NCBI RefSeq assembly: GCF_007000325.2
Contig: NZ_CP117270.1
Coordinates: forward strand, 62,001-126,000
Direction of reading: 5' to 3'
DNA length: 64,000 bases
Origin: Rhizobium rhododendri
GTDB lineage: Bacteria > Pseudomonadota > Alphaproteobacteria > Rhizobiales > Rhizobiaceae
In this document: positions 17,609 through 28,372 of the stretch, piece by piece
Position numbering within the stretch: the first letter of the stretch is position 1
Layout of the letters: each line of letters opens with the position of its first letter
The notes under the pieces: generated by a model
Told to the model about the DNA's origin: nothing
Seen by the model: only the letters and a program-made list of their open reading frames with translations
Databases searched by the model: none
Translations under genes and position numbers: made by a program

Positions 17609-18643
17609 ATGCCAAACAGTCCGACAGCCGAGGCAATTGTTGCTGAAACAGGCAACATGCCTTTTCTCTACAGGAATTTCAGCCGCGAGCAGCTCTTGGA
17701 AGCCTTGCGGAAGATGCATCTGATCCGGAAGTTCGAGGAAGGCGCCGAGGAGAGTTATACGCGTGGTCTGATTCATGGCACCATGCATCTTTCCATCGGT
17801 CAGGAAGCGAGCGCCATGGGCATCTGCCTGGCGCTGACCAACGAAGACCAGATCACCTCGACGCATCGCGGTCATGGCCATTGCATTGCCAAGGGTGCGG
17901 ATGTGAAGCGCATGTTCGCGGAGTTCTTCGGCAAGACGACCGGCTATTGTGCCGGTCGCGGTGGATCGATGCACATCGCCGATGTGACGACTGGAAACCT
18001 CGGTGCCAACGGCATCGTCGGCGGCGGCATTCCGATTGCGGTCGGCGCTGCGCTGACATCGAAGCGGATGAAAACCGGCAAGGTCGTCGTCTGTTTCTTT
18101 GGCGACGGCGCCAACAACGAAGGCGCATTCCATGAGGCGCTGAACATGGCGGCGGTCTGGAAGCTGCCGGTCGTCTTCGTCTGCGAGAACAACAAATACG
18201 GCATGTCGACTTCGACCGAGCGCTCGACCGCCGTCCCGAACATTGCCGATCGCGCGGCCGGCTATTCGATGCCGGGTGTCATCGTAGACGGCAACATCCT
18301 GTCGGATGTCGCGGAAGCCTCGCAGGCTGCCGTCGAGCGGGCGCGATCCGGTCTGGGGCCATCGCTCATCGAGTGCAAGACTTACCGGCATCGTGGCCAT
18401 TCCAAGAGCGACCGCAACCGCTACCGGACGAAGGACGAGATAGACGACTGGATGACCAATCGCGACCCGATAGACATGTTCGAGAAGCAGCTGGCCGAAT
18501 TCGGCATAGCGGACGAGGCGACGCTGGCAGGCATTCGCGACAGCGTTCGCGAGGAGATTGAAGCAGCCATCGAATTTGCCAAGTCCAGCCCATCGCCCGA
18601 AACGGCTGATCTCGGACAGAACGTATATACGGAGCAGTCGTAA
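17609..18643 (+). CDS. TPP-dependent dehydrogenase E1 alpha (acetoin/pyruvate dehydrogenase-like)
   Basis: A 344-residue alpha subunit of a 2-oxoacid or acetoin dehydrogenase E1. The TPP/Mg motif is [18 protein letters not shown] ending at ENN (about residues 167-195), with the preceding HRGHGH and GRGGSMH segments of the PDH/AcoA family. The neighbours are E1 beta and E2 but no E3, and the operon lies behind PTS and DRL-family genes. Acetoin dehydrogenase E1 cleaves a methyl alpha-hydroxyketone to hydroxyethyl-TPP, and DXP has the same local structure, so a DXP-cleaving role is chemically reasonable but untested. Confidence 0.88.
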   Translation: MPNSPTAEAIVAETGNMPFLYRNFSREQLLEALRKMHLIRKFEEGAEESYTRGLIHGTMHLSIGQEASAMGICLALTNEDQITSTHRGHGHCIAKGADVKRMFAEFFGKTTGYCAGRGGSMHIADVTTGNLGANGIVGGGIPIAVGAALTSKRMKTGKVVVCFFGDGANNEGAFHEALNMAAVWKLPVVFVCENNKYGMSTSTERSTAVPNIADRAAGYSMPGVIVDGNILSDVAEASQAAVERARSGLGPSLIECKTYRHRGHSKSDRNRYRTKDEIDDWMTNRDPIDMFEKQLAEFGIADEATLAGIRDSVREEIEAAIEFAKSSPSPETADLGQNVYTEQS

Positions 18644-19641
18644 TGGATGCGGCAGTGAGAGAGCTGAGCTATTCCCAGGCTATTCAGGAGGCGATGGCGA
18701 TTGCCATGGAAGCCGATGAGCGCGTGTTTCTCATGGGCGAGGATATCGGCGTGTACGGTGGCGCCTTCCAGGTGACCGGCGATCTGATCGAGCGGTTTGG
18801 CCCCGACAGGGTCATGGACACACCGATCTCCGAACTCGGCGGCGCGGGCGTGGCGGTGGGCGCTGCCCTGACCGGTATGCGTCCGATTTTCGAATTCCAG
18901 TTTTCCGACTTCGCGGCCCTGGCCATGGAGCAGATCGTCAACCAGGCGGCGAAAATTCGCTACATGCTGGGTGGAGCGGTTTCCGTACCGCTGGTCATGC
19001 GCTTTCCGGCAGGCTCGGGAACCGGTGCGGCAGCACAGCACAGCCAGAGCCTCGAGGCATGGCTCGGTCACGTTCCCGGCCTGAAGGTCATCCAGCCGGC
19101 CACGCCGCACGATGTGAAGGGCATGCTGCTGGCGGCCATCGAAGACCCGGACCCGGTGATGATCTTCGAGCACAAGCTGCTTTACAAGATGAAGGGACCC
19201 GTTCCCGAAGGCCACTATATCGTGCCGATCGGTAAGGCTGCCATCGCGCGCGAAGGCCGCGACCTGACGATCGTTGCGACGTCGATCATGGTGCACAAGG
19301 CGCTGGAGGCTGCCGATACGCTGGCGGCCGAGGGTATCGATGTCGAAGTCGTGGATCTTCGCACCATTCGCCCGATGGACCGGGAAACCGTCATCGCCAG
19401 CGTCAAGAAGACTTCCCGGCTGATGTGTGTCTACGAGGGCGTCAAGACCCTCGGTGTCGGTGCCGAGGTCAGTGCGATGATCGCTGAAAGCGATGCCTTC
19501 GATTACCTCGATGCACCCATCGTGCGGCTTGGGGGCGCCGAGACACCCATTCCTTACAATCCCGAGCTGGAGAAGGCAGCCGTGCCGCAAGTCGCCGGCA
19601 TTCTCGCGGCGGCACGCGATCTGGTGAAGGGAGTGCGCTGA
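18643..19641 (+). CDS. TPP-dependent dehydrogenase E1 beta subunit
   Basis: A 332-residue transketolase-like beta subunit. Family motifs are [32 protein letters not shown] (with the catalytic Glu for TPP activation), [26 protein letters not shown] and the C-terminal transketolase_C block [11 protein letters not shown]. The segment [21 protein letters not shown] is conserved in PDH and acetoin dehydrogenase beta subunits. The ATG overlaps the E1 alpha stop by one base (TAATG), so stoichiometric translation is expected. Confidence 0.9.
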   Translation: MDAAVRELSYSQAIQEAMAIAMEADERVFLMGEDIGVYGGAFQVTGDLIERFGPDRVMDTPISELGGAGVAVGAALTGMRPIFEFQFSDFAALAMEQIVNQAAKIRYMLGGAVSVPLVMRFPAGSGTGAAAQHSQSLEAWLGHVPGLKVIQPATPHDVKGMLLAAIEDPDPVMIFEHKLLYKMKGPVPEGHYIVPIGKAAIAREGRDLTIVATSIMVHKALEAADTLAAEGIDVEVVDLRTIRPMDRETVIASVKKTSRLMCVYEGVKTLGVGAEVSAMIAESDAFDYLDAPIVRLGGAETPIPYNPELEKAAVPQVAGILAAARDLVKGVR

Positions 19642-19644
19642 GCC

Positions 19645-20928
19645 ATGGCAATCGAAGTCATTCTTCCGAAGGTTGACATGGACATGGCAACCGGCCGGAT
19701 ATCCAAGTGGTTTTTTGAAAGCGGCGCCACGGTTAAGAAAGGCGATGTGCTTTTCGAGATCGAGACCGACAAGGCAGCCATGGAAATCGATGCCCCGGCA
19801 AGCGGCATCCTGCGCGACGTGGTAGGCGCCGAGGGTGTCGATATCGCCGTCGGAGCGCCGGTGGCGTGGATCTACGAAGACGGCGAGGCTTATTCGCCGG
19901 GCTCCAGCGCTGCACCCGCCGCGCCCCAGGCAACAAAAACTGAGGCCGTTCCGGAGCAGCCGGCATCCGTTGAAGCCCCTGCAAGCACCGTGGAAACGGG
20001 CGAGGGCATCCGGGCCACCCCGCTTGCCCGGCGATTGGCGCGCAATGCCGGGATAGACATCAGCCGCATAACCGGATCCGGACCAAATGGCCGGGTGACA
20101 CGCGCCGACGTGGAAGGCTACACACCGCCTGTTCAGCAGGAAGAACCCGTTGCCGCGCCTACCGCTGCTCCGAAGCCTGTGGTTGCCGGACCGTCGAGCG
20201 AGCAGACCCGCAAGCTCTTTGCCGAGGGAAGCTACGATCAGGTCGCCCATAGCAACATGCGCCGGACGATTGCGCGCAGGCTCGTCGAGGCAAAGAGCAC
20301 CGTACCGCATTTCTATCTGACGATCGATTGCAACATCGACGCTCTTTTGAAACTGCGGGCCGAGGTGAATTCCTCGACGCTTCCGATCGGCGGCAAGCCA
20401 GCCAACAAGCTTTCCGTCAACGACATGGTCATCAAGGCCTACGCAATGGCACTCGCCGCAGTTCCTGATGCCAACGTGTCATGGACTGACGACAGCCTGA
20501 TCGTCCATCGGCATGTAGATATCGGCGTTGCCGTATCCGTACCCGGCGGGCTTATCACGCCGATCGTGCGAAATGCCGAGACAAAGACCTTGTCTGTCAT
20601 TTCGACCGAGATGAAGGACCTCGGTGCCCGCGCCAAGGAAGGCAAGCTGAAGCCCGAGGAGTACCAGGGGGGGACCGCCGCGATCTCCAATCTTGGCATG
20701 TTCGGCATTCGCGAATTCGCAGCCATCGTCAATCCGCCGCACGCCACCATCCTTGCCGTCGGCGCCGGAGAAAGACGCGCCGTGATCTCCGGGGAGGCCG
20801 TGGTACCCGCGACGCTGATGACCGTGACGCTATCGACCGATCACCGTGCAGTGGATGGCGCGCTCGCGGCAGAGTTGATCGGAGCTTTCAGGACATACAT
20901 CGAAACGCCGATGGCGATGATCATATAG
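19645..20928 (+). CDS. Dihydrolipoamide acyltransferase E2
   Basis: A 427-residue E2 with one lipoyl domain (lipoyl Lys in EIETDKAAMEIDAP, about residue 43), an Ala/Pro-rich linker, a peripheral subunit-binding domain (IRATPLARRLARNAGIDI, about 121-140) and a catalytic domain ending with the active-site STDHRAVDGALAAELI. Start 19645 lies 3 nt after the E1 beta stop. It would transfer the acetyl group from E1 to CoA. No E3 gene is present nearby, so a shared dihydrolipoamide dehydrogenase must be assumed. A strong hairpin follows at once, marking the operon end. Confidence 0.9.
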   Translation: MAIEVILPKVDMDMATGRISKWFFESGATVKKGDVLFEIETDKAAMEIDAPASGILRDVVGAEGVDIAVGAPVAWIYEDGEAYSPGSSAAPAAPQATKTEAVPEQPASVEAPASTVETGEGIRATPLARRLARNAGIDISRITGSGPNGRVTRADVEGYTPPVQQEEPVAAPTAAPKPVVAGPSSEQTRKLFAEGSYDQVAHSNMRRTIARRLVEAKSTVPHFYLTIDCNIDALLKLRAEVNSSTLPIGGKPANKLSVNDMVIKAYAMALAAVPDANVSWTDDSLIVHRHVDIGVAVSVPGGLITPIVRNAETKTLSVISTEMKDLGARAKEGKLKPEEYQGGTAAISNLGMFGIREFAAIVNPPHATILAVGAGERRAVISGEAVVPATLMTVTLSTDHRAVDGALAAELIGAFRTYIETPMAMII

Positions 20929-20934
20929 TGCAAG

Positions 20935-20959
20935 TCCGGGTGGATCAGATTCACCCGGA
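20935..20959 (+). terminator. Hairpin terminator-like structure after E2
   Basis: TCCGGGTG (20935-20942) pairs perfectly with CACCCGGA (20952-20959) around a 9-nt loop, starting 7 nt after the E2 stop. It lacks a long U-tract, so termination efficiency is uncertain. It closes the PTS/DRL/E1-E2 operon. Confidence 0.6.
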
Positions 20960-21046
20960 TGCCCCAAAGTCTCTTTGCGAAGATAGCCTGGAGGAAAAGT
21001 CTAACTTCCATGCCTGAGCGATCATGAAGGCCGATCGCCGCGGCGC

Positions 21047-21751
21047 TCAAATTGTCGGCGCTACCAGCCGTTCTGTGCTCGGGGCCCGATCGAGCTTGTT
21101 TTCCGCATTTTGCCGGGCGAGCATGCCGACGCGCATCTCTGGCAGATCAGGTGTCGCCCAGTTGGGCTCGCCGCCAAAAAACTTATCGAGAAATGCGACC
21201 GCATAGGCAGGCATCTCGCTGGTGTTCTCCTTGAACGACCACCAGGTCCGCAGATCATCCACACCGCCCGACAGGGGTAATGTCGACTGGAATTCCTGCT
21301 GATGCACCGCTATGACCGCACTGATGCAATAGTTGGTATAAAGAAAACCCTCGGGCCAGAAGGCCACAATCCCGGGGACCGGAACGGCACTTTTTGCCTC
21401 TACCAGATCGACTTTCGCAGGCCGCGCCTTGATCAGTTCTTTCAATGCGAGACCGCCGGCAAAAACGATGAAATCCGCACGGTTCACAGTCGCCAGGCTC
21501 TTCTTCGCATCCAGCACCTCGACCCAGTCGATGAATACCTTTGCAAGCTTGTCCTCGTCGATGGTGACAGACAGTCCGTAACGCGCAGATAGCGTCTGCG
21601 CACTGCTGCGAAATGACTTTCGAAACCATCTGAGTTGGCGGAGCCGATGTCCGAAATCAGGCTCTGCTGCAATCTCATTCTGGGTGAGCAGATCCAAGCG
21701 CGTAACTCCGGCAGGACAAATTATCCCGAATGTTGCGCTTAATTTGTACAA
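21047..21751 (-). CDS. Hypothetical protein, unrecognised
   Basis: A frame of 234 codons with a TTG start at 21751 as the only obvious initiator; the frame opens at 21775 just after an in-frame stop. The product is soluble, without signal peptide or membrane segment. It contains a hydrophobic FIVFAGGLALKELIKA stretch, a GIVAFWPEGFLYTNYCISAVIAVHQQEF block and a Trp-rich RTWWSFKEN. I do not recognise a family. It follows the 246-residue gene by 37 nt on the same strand, so the two are probably cotranscribed. The neighbourhood (between the DRL operon and thiC) does not reveal a role. Confidence 0.55.
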   Translation of the reverse strand: MYKLSATFGIICPAGVTRLDLLTQNEIAAEPDFGHRLRQLRWFRKSFRSSAQTLSARYGLSVTIDEDKLAKVFIDWVEVLDAKKSLATVNRADFIVFAGGLALKELIKARPAKVDLVEAKSAVPVPGIVAFWPEGFLYTNYCISAVIAVHQQEFQSTLPLSGGVDDLRTWWSFKENTSEMPAYAVAFLDKFFGGEPNWATPDLPEMRVGMLARQNAENKLDRAPSTERLVAPTI

Positions 21752-21788
21752 TATGCATAAGAAACTGTCAAATGTTCAGCGCACAGCT

Positions 21789-22529
21789 TCAGGGAAGGTG
21801 TCTGAGAAGGCTCGTGCAGGTTTTAATCAGCGCTTCGGTTCGCGAGCCGGACCTGATGGCTTCCTGAAAGACCTCGCTGCGGAGATTGCAAACCGTGATC
21901 GCATCCGGCGTAAACGACTGAAACTCGCTTCCCGTGAGGCGATCTGAAATCGAAAGTGCGAACGCAAGCGACAGGGCCGCGTAGAGTTTCCAGGTTTCGC
22001 TGTCATGGGCATTACCGACGCTCGCGATTGGCTCGTGCTTTACGAACGCGATGAAAACTGTTGCGCAGCAGGTGCCGAGGTCGTCCACGGTCCATCGCTC
22101 GCTTCTGGACATCGTCATGACTTGCCTTGCCGCTGCCGTGACACGCGCTTTCAGGATGAGCCGGGCCGGGCCGACGCCCTTGGTGATGAGCTTGAGCGCC
22201 GCGTAAAGGTCGTCGGTGAGTTCGTCCTCGTCGCCAGAGATTGCTCCGCCCGCTGCACCGAAGTAGAAGGAGAACTCCCGGAACCCTGCCTCCGGCGCCC
22301 GCAGATCCCGCAAAGGCGTGACGAGCGATTGCAACGTTGTCATCACCCCATCCACCGTCTGCAAAGTGCCGCCGACAAGACGGCTTAGCTCTGCCGGAAG
22401 GGGTGGCAATGGCTGGTTGGCGACGCTGATGGCGGGTGCCTCGGAGCTCAACGTGTGGATGAGATGCCGGAAGCCCCGAAACTGGTCACCGATATTGTCT
22501 TTCAGGTCCCGTCGAATGGTAGAAAGCAT
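21789..22529 (-). CDS. Hypothetical protein, unrecognised
   Basis: A 246-residue protein, with ATG 22529 preferred over a longer frame start at 22667 because AGAGG lies about nine nt upstream and a TATAAT box (22586-22581) falls inside the longer version. The N-terminal part is helical and charged (TIRRDLKDNIGDQFRGFRHL), the middle is acidic with GAISGDEDELTDDLYAALK, and a later SLAFALSISDRL is hydrophobic but probably not a membrane helix. No family is recognised. It is the first gene of a two-gene minus-strand unit with the gene at 21047. Confidence 0.55.
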   Translation of the reverse strand: MLSTIRRDLKDNIGDQFRGFRHLIHTLSSEAPAISVANQPLPPLPAELSRLVGGTLQTVDGVMTTLQSLVTPLRDLRAPEAGFREFSFYFGAAGGAISGDEDELTDDLYAALKLITKGVGPARLILKARVTAAARQVMTMSRSERWTVDDLGTCCATVFIAFVKHEPIASVGNAHDSETWKLYAALSLAFALSISDRLTGSEFQSFTPDAITVCNLRSEVFQEAIRSGSRTEALIKTCTSLLRHLP

Positions 22530-22897
22530 GGCACAGCCTCTATCTGAAGAACGCCCGGCCGAGCCGAGGCATTTCGTCAGATTATATCCTATGTCAGGGC
22601 AATATTGTACGCCCTTCGTCGCAGAAATAGTGCCTTCCGGTTCACTTGTATGACACTTCGCAACCACGCCAGGATGCGTGTGCGGGTGTAGTGGCCGTTT
22701 GGTCGCAATGGGCCTTGATGCGCGCGCACCTAAAACGCAGCGCCCGGCCAGCGCATATCTCTGCCCGCATCAGGAGTTCCAACTTCCACCGGTTCAGCTC
22801 TCATCAAGCCCCGCGGCTGTGTTTCGCACTGTGGCAATGACATCATCTTTCATCCCCTTGACGCCTTCGTCGGGCTGCCATAGGCTTTGTCGTATTC
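22530..22897. other. Intergenic region between unknown gene pair and thi riboswitch
   Basis: About 370 nt without a convincing gene. A minus-strand TATAAT at 22586-22581 is a likely -10 for the unknown gene pair, giving a short leader of roughly 45 nt to ATG 22529; no strong -35 is seen (TACAAT about 18 nt upstream is the best). On the plus strand the sequence must hold the thi promoter, but I see no clear consensus pair. Confidence 0.4.
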
Positions 22898-24931
<2,034 letters not shown>

Positions 24932-24932
<1 letters not shown>

Positions 24933-25918
24933 TGGCAGGGGTGCTCGTCAGGGGCGCCGGTGTCGCCGGACTGGCTGTCGCCTATGAGCTGCGCAAGCGC
25001 GGCCATGAGGTCGATATTGTCGATTGCCGGGATGCGGCAGGGCTCGGGGCATCGTCCTTCGCCGGCGGAATGCTCGCGCCCTATTGCGAAAGCGAGGCGG
25101 CGGACGAGAGCGTTCTGACACTGGGTCGCGGGGCGGCCGATTGGTGGAGCGACGCCGTTCCGGGCGAGGTCGTGCGCAACGGCACGCTGGTGGTGGCGCA
25201 GCCGCGCGACCTGCCGGATCTCGTCCGGTTCGCCTCCCGCACGACAGGCCACGTCTGGCTCGACCGGGATGGTATAGCCGAACTCGAGCCATCGCTTGGC
25301 GGTCGCTTCGAAAGGGCGCTGTTCTCTTCGTCTGAAGCCCATCTCGATCCGCGGCGGGCGCTGACCTGCCTGGCCGAAGCTCTCGTCCGGGGTGGCAGCC
25401 GGTTTCACTTCGGTGCCAGCCAACCGCCGGAACGGCACTACACTTCCACAATCGATTGCACCGGACCGGCGGCTATCCCCCACATTACCGGGCTGCGTGG
25501 CGTACGGGGCGAGATGCTGCATCTGGAAACCGATGAGATCAGTTTGTCGCGTCCGGTGCGGATGCTGCATCCGCGCCATCCCATCTATGTCGTGCCGCGC
25601 GCCAACCACCGTTTTATGGTTGGCGCGACGATGATCGAGACGGAGGATGACGGGCCGATTTCGGCACGTTCGCTGATGGAGCTGCTCAATGCGGCCTATG
25701 CGCTTCACCCGGCCTTCGGCGAGGCGCGGCTGGTGGAAACTGGTGTCGGCATCCGTCCGGCCTTCTCGGATAATGTCCCGCGCGTGGTTGAAACCGGGGA
25801 GGGGCTGGCGATTGCCGGCATGCACCGCCACGGCTTTCTGCTGGCGCCCGCCATGGCCGTGAAGGCCGCAACACACCTCTCCAATGGAACGTCCACCAGG
25901 AAGGAGTTTTCCCGATGA
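24932..25918 (+). CDS. thiO: Glycine oxidase ThiO
   Basis: A 328-residue FAD-dependent glycine oxidase that makes the dehydroglycine (imine) used in thiazole formation by aerobes. The N-terminal dinucleotide fold is VRGAGVAGLAVAYELRKRG, and the family block ASSFAGGMLAPYCE follows near residue 45. C-terminal GEGLAIAGMHRHGFLLAP is the usual FAD-contacting segment. It overlaps thiC upstream and thiS downstream (ATGA at 25915), consistent with a tight operon. Confidence 0.94.
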
Positions 25919-26115
25919 AACAACTCATCGTCAATGGTGAAACCCAGGCTCTGCAGGCGGCAACGCTGGCGGAGCTACTTGCCGTGCTGGAATACGAAGG
26001 CGAGTGGCTGGCCACAGCAGTCAATGGCGATCTCGTGCACCGCGAGGATAGGGCGGACAGGCGCCTCGAAGACGGCGATCGGATCGAAATCCTGTCGCCC
26101 ATGCAGGGGGGCTGA
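25915..26115 (+). CDS. thiS: Sulfur carrier protein ThiS
   Basis: A 66-residue ubiquitin-fold protein ending in the diagnostic Gly-Gly (SPMQGG), which is adenylated and converted to a thiocarboxylate as sulfur donor for the thiazole ring. The N-terminus MKQLIVNGETQAL is typical. It overlaps thiO and lies 3 nt before thiG. No ThiF adenylyltransferase gene is present in the window, so it must be supplied elsewhere. Confidence 0.95.
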   Translation: MKQLIVNGETQALQAATLAELLAVLEYEGEWLATAVNGDLVHREDRADRRLEDGDRIEILSPMQGG

Positions 26116-26118
26116 TCA

Positions 26119-26892
26119 ATGCTGAAACTTTACGATACCGAACTGTCGTCGCGCCTGCTGCTCGGAACGGCGCGTTACCCGTCTCCGGCGGTGCTTGGCG
26201 AGGCGGTCAGGCGGTCGGGTGCCGAGATCGTCACCGTGTCGCTTCGCCGCGAAACCTCCGGCGGCAGGGCAGGCGGTGCATTTTTCGAACTCATCCGCCA
26301 ACTCGGGGTGCGTGTCCTGCCCAACACGGCCGGATGCCATAGTGCCTCGGAGGCCATTCTGACTGCCAGGATGGCAAGGGAGATCTTCGCGACAGACTGG
26401 ATCAAGCTGGAAGTCATCGGCAATCACGACAGTCTGCAGCCGGATGTGTTCGAGCTTGTCGAAGCAGCGCGGATCCTCGCAGGCGAAGGGTTTTGCGTCT
26501 TTCCCTACACGACGGACGATCTCGTCGTTGCGGAAAAACTGCTGGCCGCTGGTTGTCAGGTGCTGATGCCCTGGTGCGCGCCGATCGGTTCGGCGGCGGG
26601 TCCGCGCAATGCGTCGGCGCTCGTTGCCTTCAGGGCGGCCTTCCCCGCGATCCCGCTGATCGTCGATGCCGGCCTCGGGCGGCCGTCGCATGCGGCCGCG
26701 GTCATGGAACTGGGTTACGACGCCGTTCTGCTCAACACCGCTGTCGCCATGGCCGGCGATCCGCCTGTCATGGCCGAGGCGTTTGCGAAAGCAGTCGATG
26801 CGGGGCGGCTTGCCTATCTGTCCGGTATGCTGGAGCCGCGTGACATGGCCGTTCCCTCGACGCCCGTCATCGGCAAGGCGGTGTTTCAATGA
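26119..26892 (+). CDS. thiG: Thiazole synthase ThiG
   Basis: A 257-residue TIM-barrel enzyme that condenses 1-deoxy-D-xylulose 5-phosphate, dehydroglycine and ThiS-thiocarboxylate. The N-terminal [10 protein letters not shown] and TVSLRRET segments, the Schiff-base lysine in [10 protein letters not shown] (about residue 96) and [12 protein letters not shown] with [12 protein letters not shown] are family landmarks. It overlaps thiE by 4 nt (ATGA). Its substrate DXP is also the proposed intermediate of the neighbouring PTS/DRL operon. Confidence 0.97.
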   Translation: MLKLYDTELSSRLLLGTARYPSPAVLGEAVRRSGAEIVTVSLRRETSGGRAGGAFFELIRQLGVRVLPNTAGCHSASEAILTARMAREIFATDWIKLEVIGNHDSLQPDVFELVEAARILAGEGFCVFPYTTDDLVVAEKLLAAGCQVLMPWCAPIGSAAGPRNASALVAFRAAFPAIPLIVDAGLGRPSHAAAVMELGYDAVLLNTAVAMAGDPPVMAEAFAKAVDAGRLAYLSGMLEPRDMAVPSTPVIGKAVFQ

Positions 26893-27512
26893 AGTTCGAT
26901 CCCTTCTACCTCATCGTCGACAGTGCCGACTGGATCGAGCGCCTGGTGCCGCTCGGCGTGAAACTCGTGCAGTTGCGCGTCAAGGACAAGTCTGAGACCG
27001 AGTTGCGGCGGGAAATCCGGCGCGCCAGTGCCGTGTGCCTGGCTCACGGATGCCAGCTTATCGTCAACGACTACTGGCAACTGGCGATCGACGAAGGATG
27101 TGACTTCGTCCATCTCGGACAGGAGGACCTTGCCGGGGCAGACCTTGCCGCCATTCGCGCGGCCGGATTGAAGCTCGGGCTTTCCACCCATGATGTCGCC
27201 GAACTCGACACGGCGCTTGACGCTCGACCGGATTACGTCGCGCTTGGGCCGGTCTGGCCGACCATCCTCAAAAAGATGAAATGGCAACCACAGGGGATCG
27301 AACGGGTTGCCGAGTGGAAGCGTCGTATCGGCGATCTTCCCCTCGTTGCCATCGGCGGCATCACTGCCGAGCGGGCACCGCTGGTGTTGGAGCATGGGGC
27401 TGCGTGCGCAGCTGTCGTTACCGACATCACCCTTCATGAAGACCCGGAAGGCCGGACACGGCAATGGCTTGCAGCAACGGCACCGTGGAGACTTGGGGAA
27501 ATCGAGAAATGA
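26889..27512 (+). CDS. thiE: Thiamine-phosphate synthase ThiE
   Basis: A 207-residue TIM barrel joining the pyrimidine and thiazole moieties into thiamine phosphate. QLRVKDK near residue 32, [25 protein letters not shown], the [11 protein letters not shown] segment and [11 protein letters not shown] mark the family; the usual GPxxxT is here GPVWPT. It overlaps thiG and thiD by 4 nt each. Confidence 0.94.
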   Translation: MKFDPFYLIVDSADWIERLVPLGVKLVQLRVKDKSETELRREIRRASAVCLAHGCQLIVNDYWQLAIDEGCDFVHLGQEDLAGADLAAIRAAGLKLGLSTHDVAELDTALDARPDYVALGPVWPTILKKMKWQPQGIERVAEWKRRIGDLPLVAIGGITAERAPLVLEHGAACAAVVTDITLHEDPEGRTRQWLAATAPWRLGEIEK

Positions 27513-28306
27513 CGCTGATAGCCCTTACCATCGCCGGATCGGACAGCGGCGGCGGCGCCGGTATCCAGGCGGACCTCAAGACATTCTCCGCCCTCGGCGT
27601 TTACGGCGCAAGCGTGCTGACCGCCGTCACTGCGCAGAACACGTTGGGCGTTTCGGCCATAGAGGATATCTCTGTTTCCATGGTTGCAGCCCAGATGCAG
27701 GCGGTGCTCGCTGATCTCGTCGTCAACGCGATCAAGATAGGCATGCTGTCGCGCGAGGACACGATCCGGACCGTTGCCGAGGGCTTGCGGGGCTTCGACG
27801 GACCTGTCGTGCTCGATCCCGTCATGGTGGCAACATCCGGAGACAGGTTGCTCCGCGACGATGCGGTGGCTGCGTTGAAACGAGCACTGATGCCGCGAGC
27901 CGATATCATAACGCCGAACCTCTTCGAGGCGGCAATCCTGACAGGCCTGCCTGTCGCGGACACGCCTGAAGACGTTGCACGGCAGGCACTGCAGTTACGC
28001 AACGAGGGCGCACGTGCGGTGCTGATCAAAGGGGGTCATGGCAAGGGTAGCGAATGCGTCGACACCCTTTTGACCATCGACGGAGCGGTCCATACCTTCA
28101 GATCCCCTCGTCTGGAAACACTCAACGGTCACGGAACCGGCTGCACCCTGTCAGCAGCCATTGCCGCCCAACTCGCACACGGCCACGATCTGCCGACTGC
28201 TGTTGGAATGGCAAAGGAATACGTGCACGCAGCCCTGGCCGCTTCACAGGATCTGCGGATCGGAAAGGGCCGGGGTCCGGTGCACCATTTCCATGCCCAG
28301 TGGTAG
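27509..28306 (+). CDS. thiD: Hydroxymethylpyrimidine/phosphomethylpyrimidine kinase ThiD
   Basis: A 265-residue ribokinase-fold kinase for HMP and HMP-P. The opening [22 protein letters not shown] is the classic ThiD N-terminus, and the C-terminal [15 protein letters not shown] supplies the anion hole and catalytic Asp/Cys region. The start is ATG 27509, overlapping the thiE stop as ATGA, rather than the upstream in-frame start at 27464. It is the last gene of the operon; no strong terminator hairpin is seen before the convergent RpiR gene. Confidence 0.95.
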   Translation: MTLIALTIAGSDSGGGAGIQADLKTFSALGVYGASVLTAVTAQNTLGVSAIEDISVSMVAAQMQAVLADLVVNAIKIGMLSREDTIRTVAEGLRGFDGPVVLDPVMVATSGDRLLRDDAVAALKRALMPRADIITPNLFEAAILTGLPVADTPEDVARQALQLRNEGARAVLIKGGHGKGSECVDTLLTIDGAVHTFRSPRLETLNGHGTGCTLSAAIAAQLAHGHDLPTAVGMAKEYVHAALAASQDLRIGKGRGPVHHFHAQW

Positions 28307-28372
28307 GAGTGGTGAAGCGGTTAGTCCATTGAGCGCAAACCGCAAGCTTCCGGAGCCGATCGTATCGCGGCG

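Noticed and set aside
18421..20310. A 629-codon frame antisense to the E1/E2 genes
   Set aside because: It runs across the boundary of three well-supported genes with no family match of its own.
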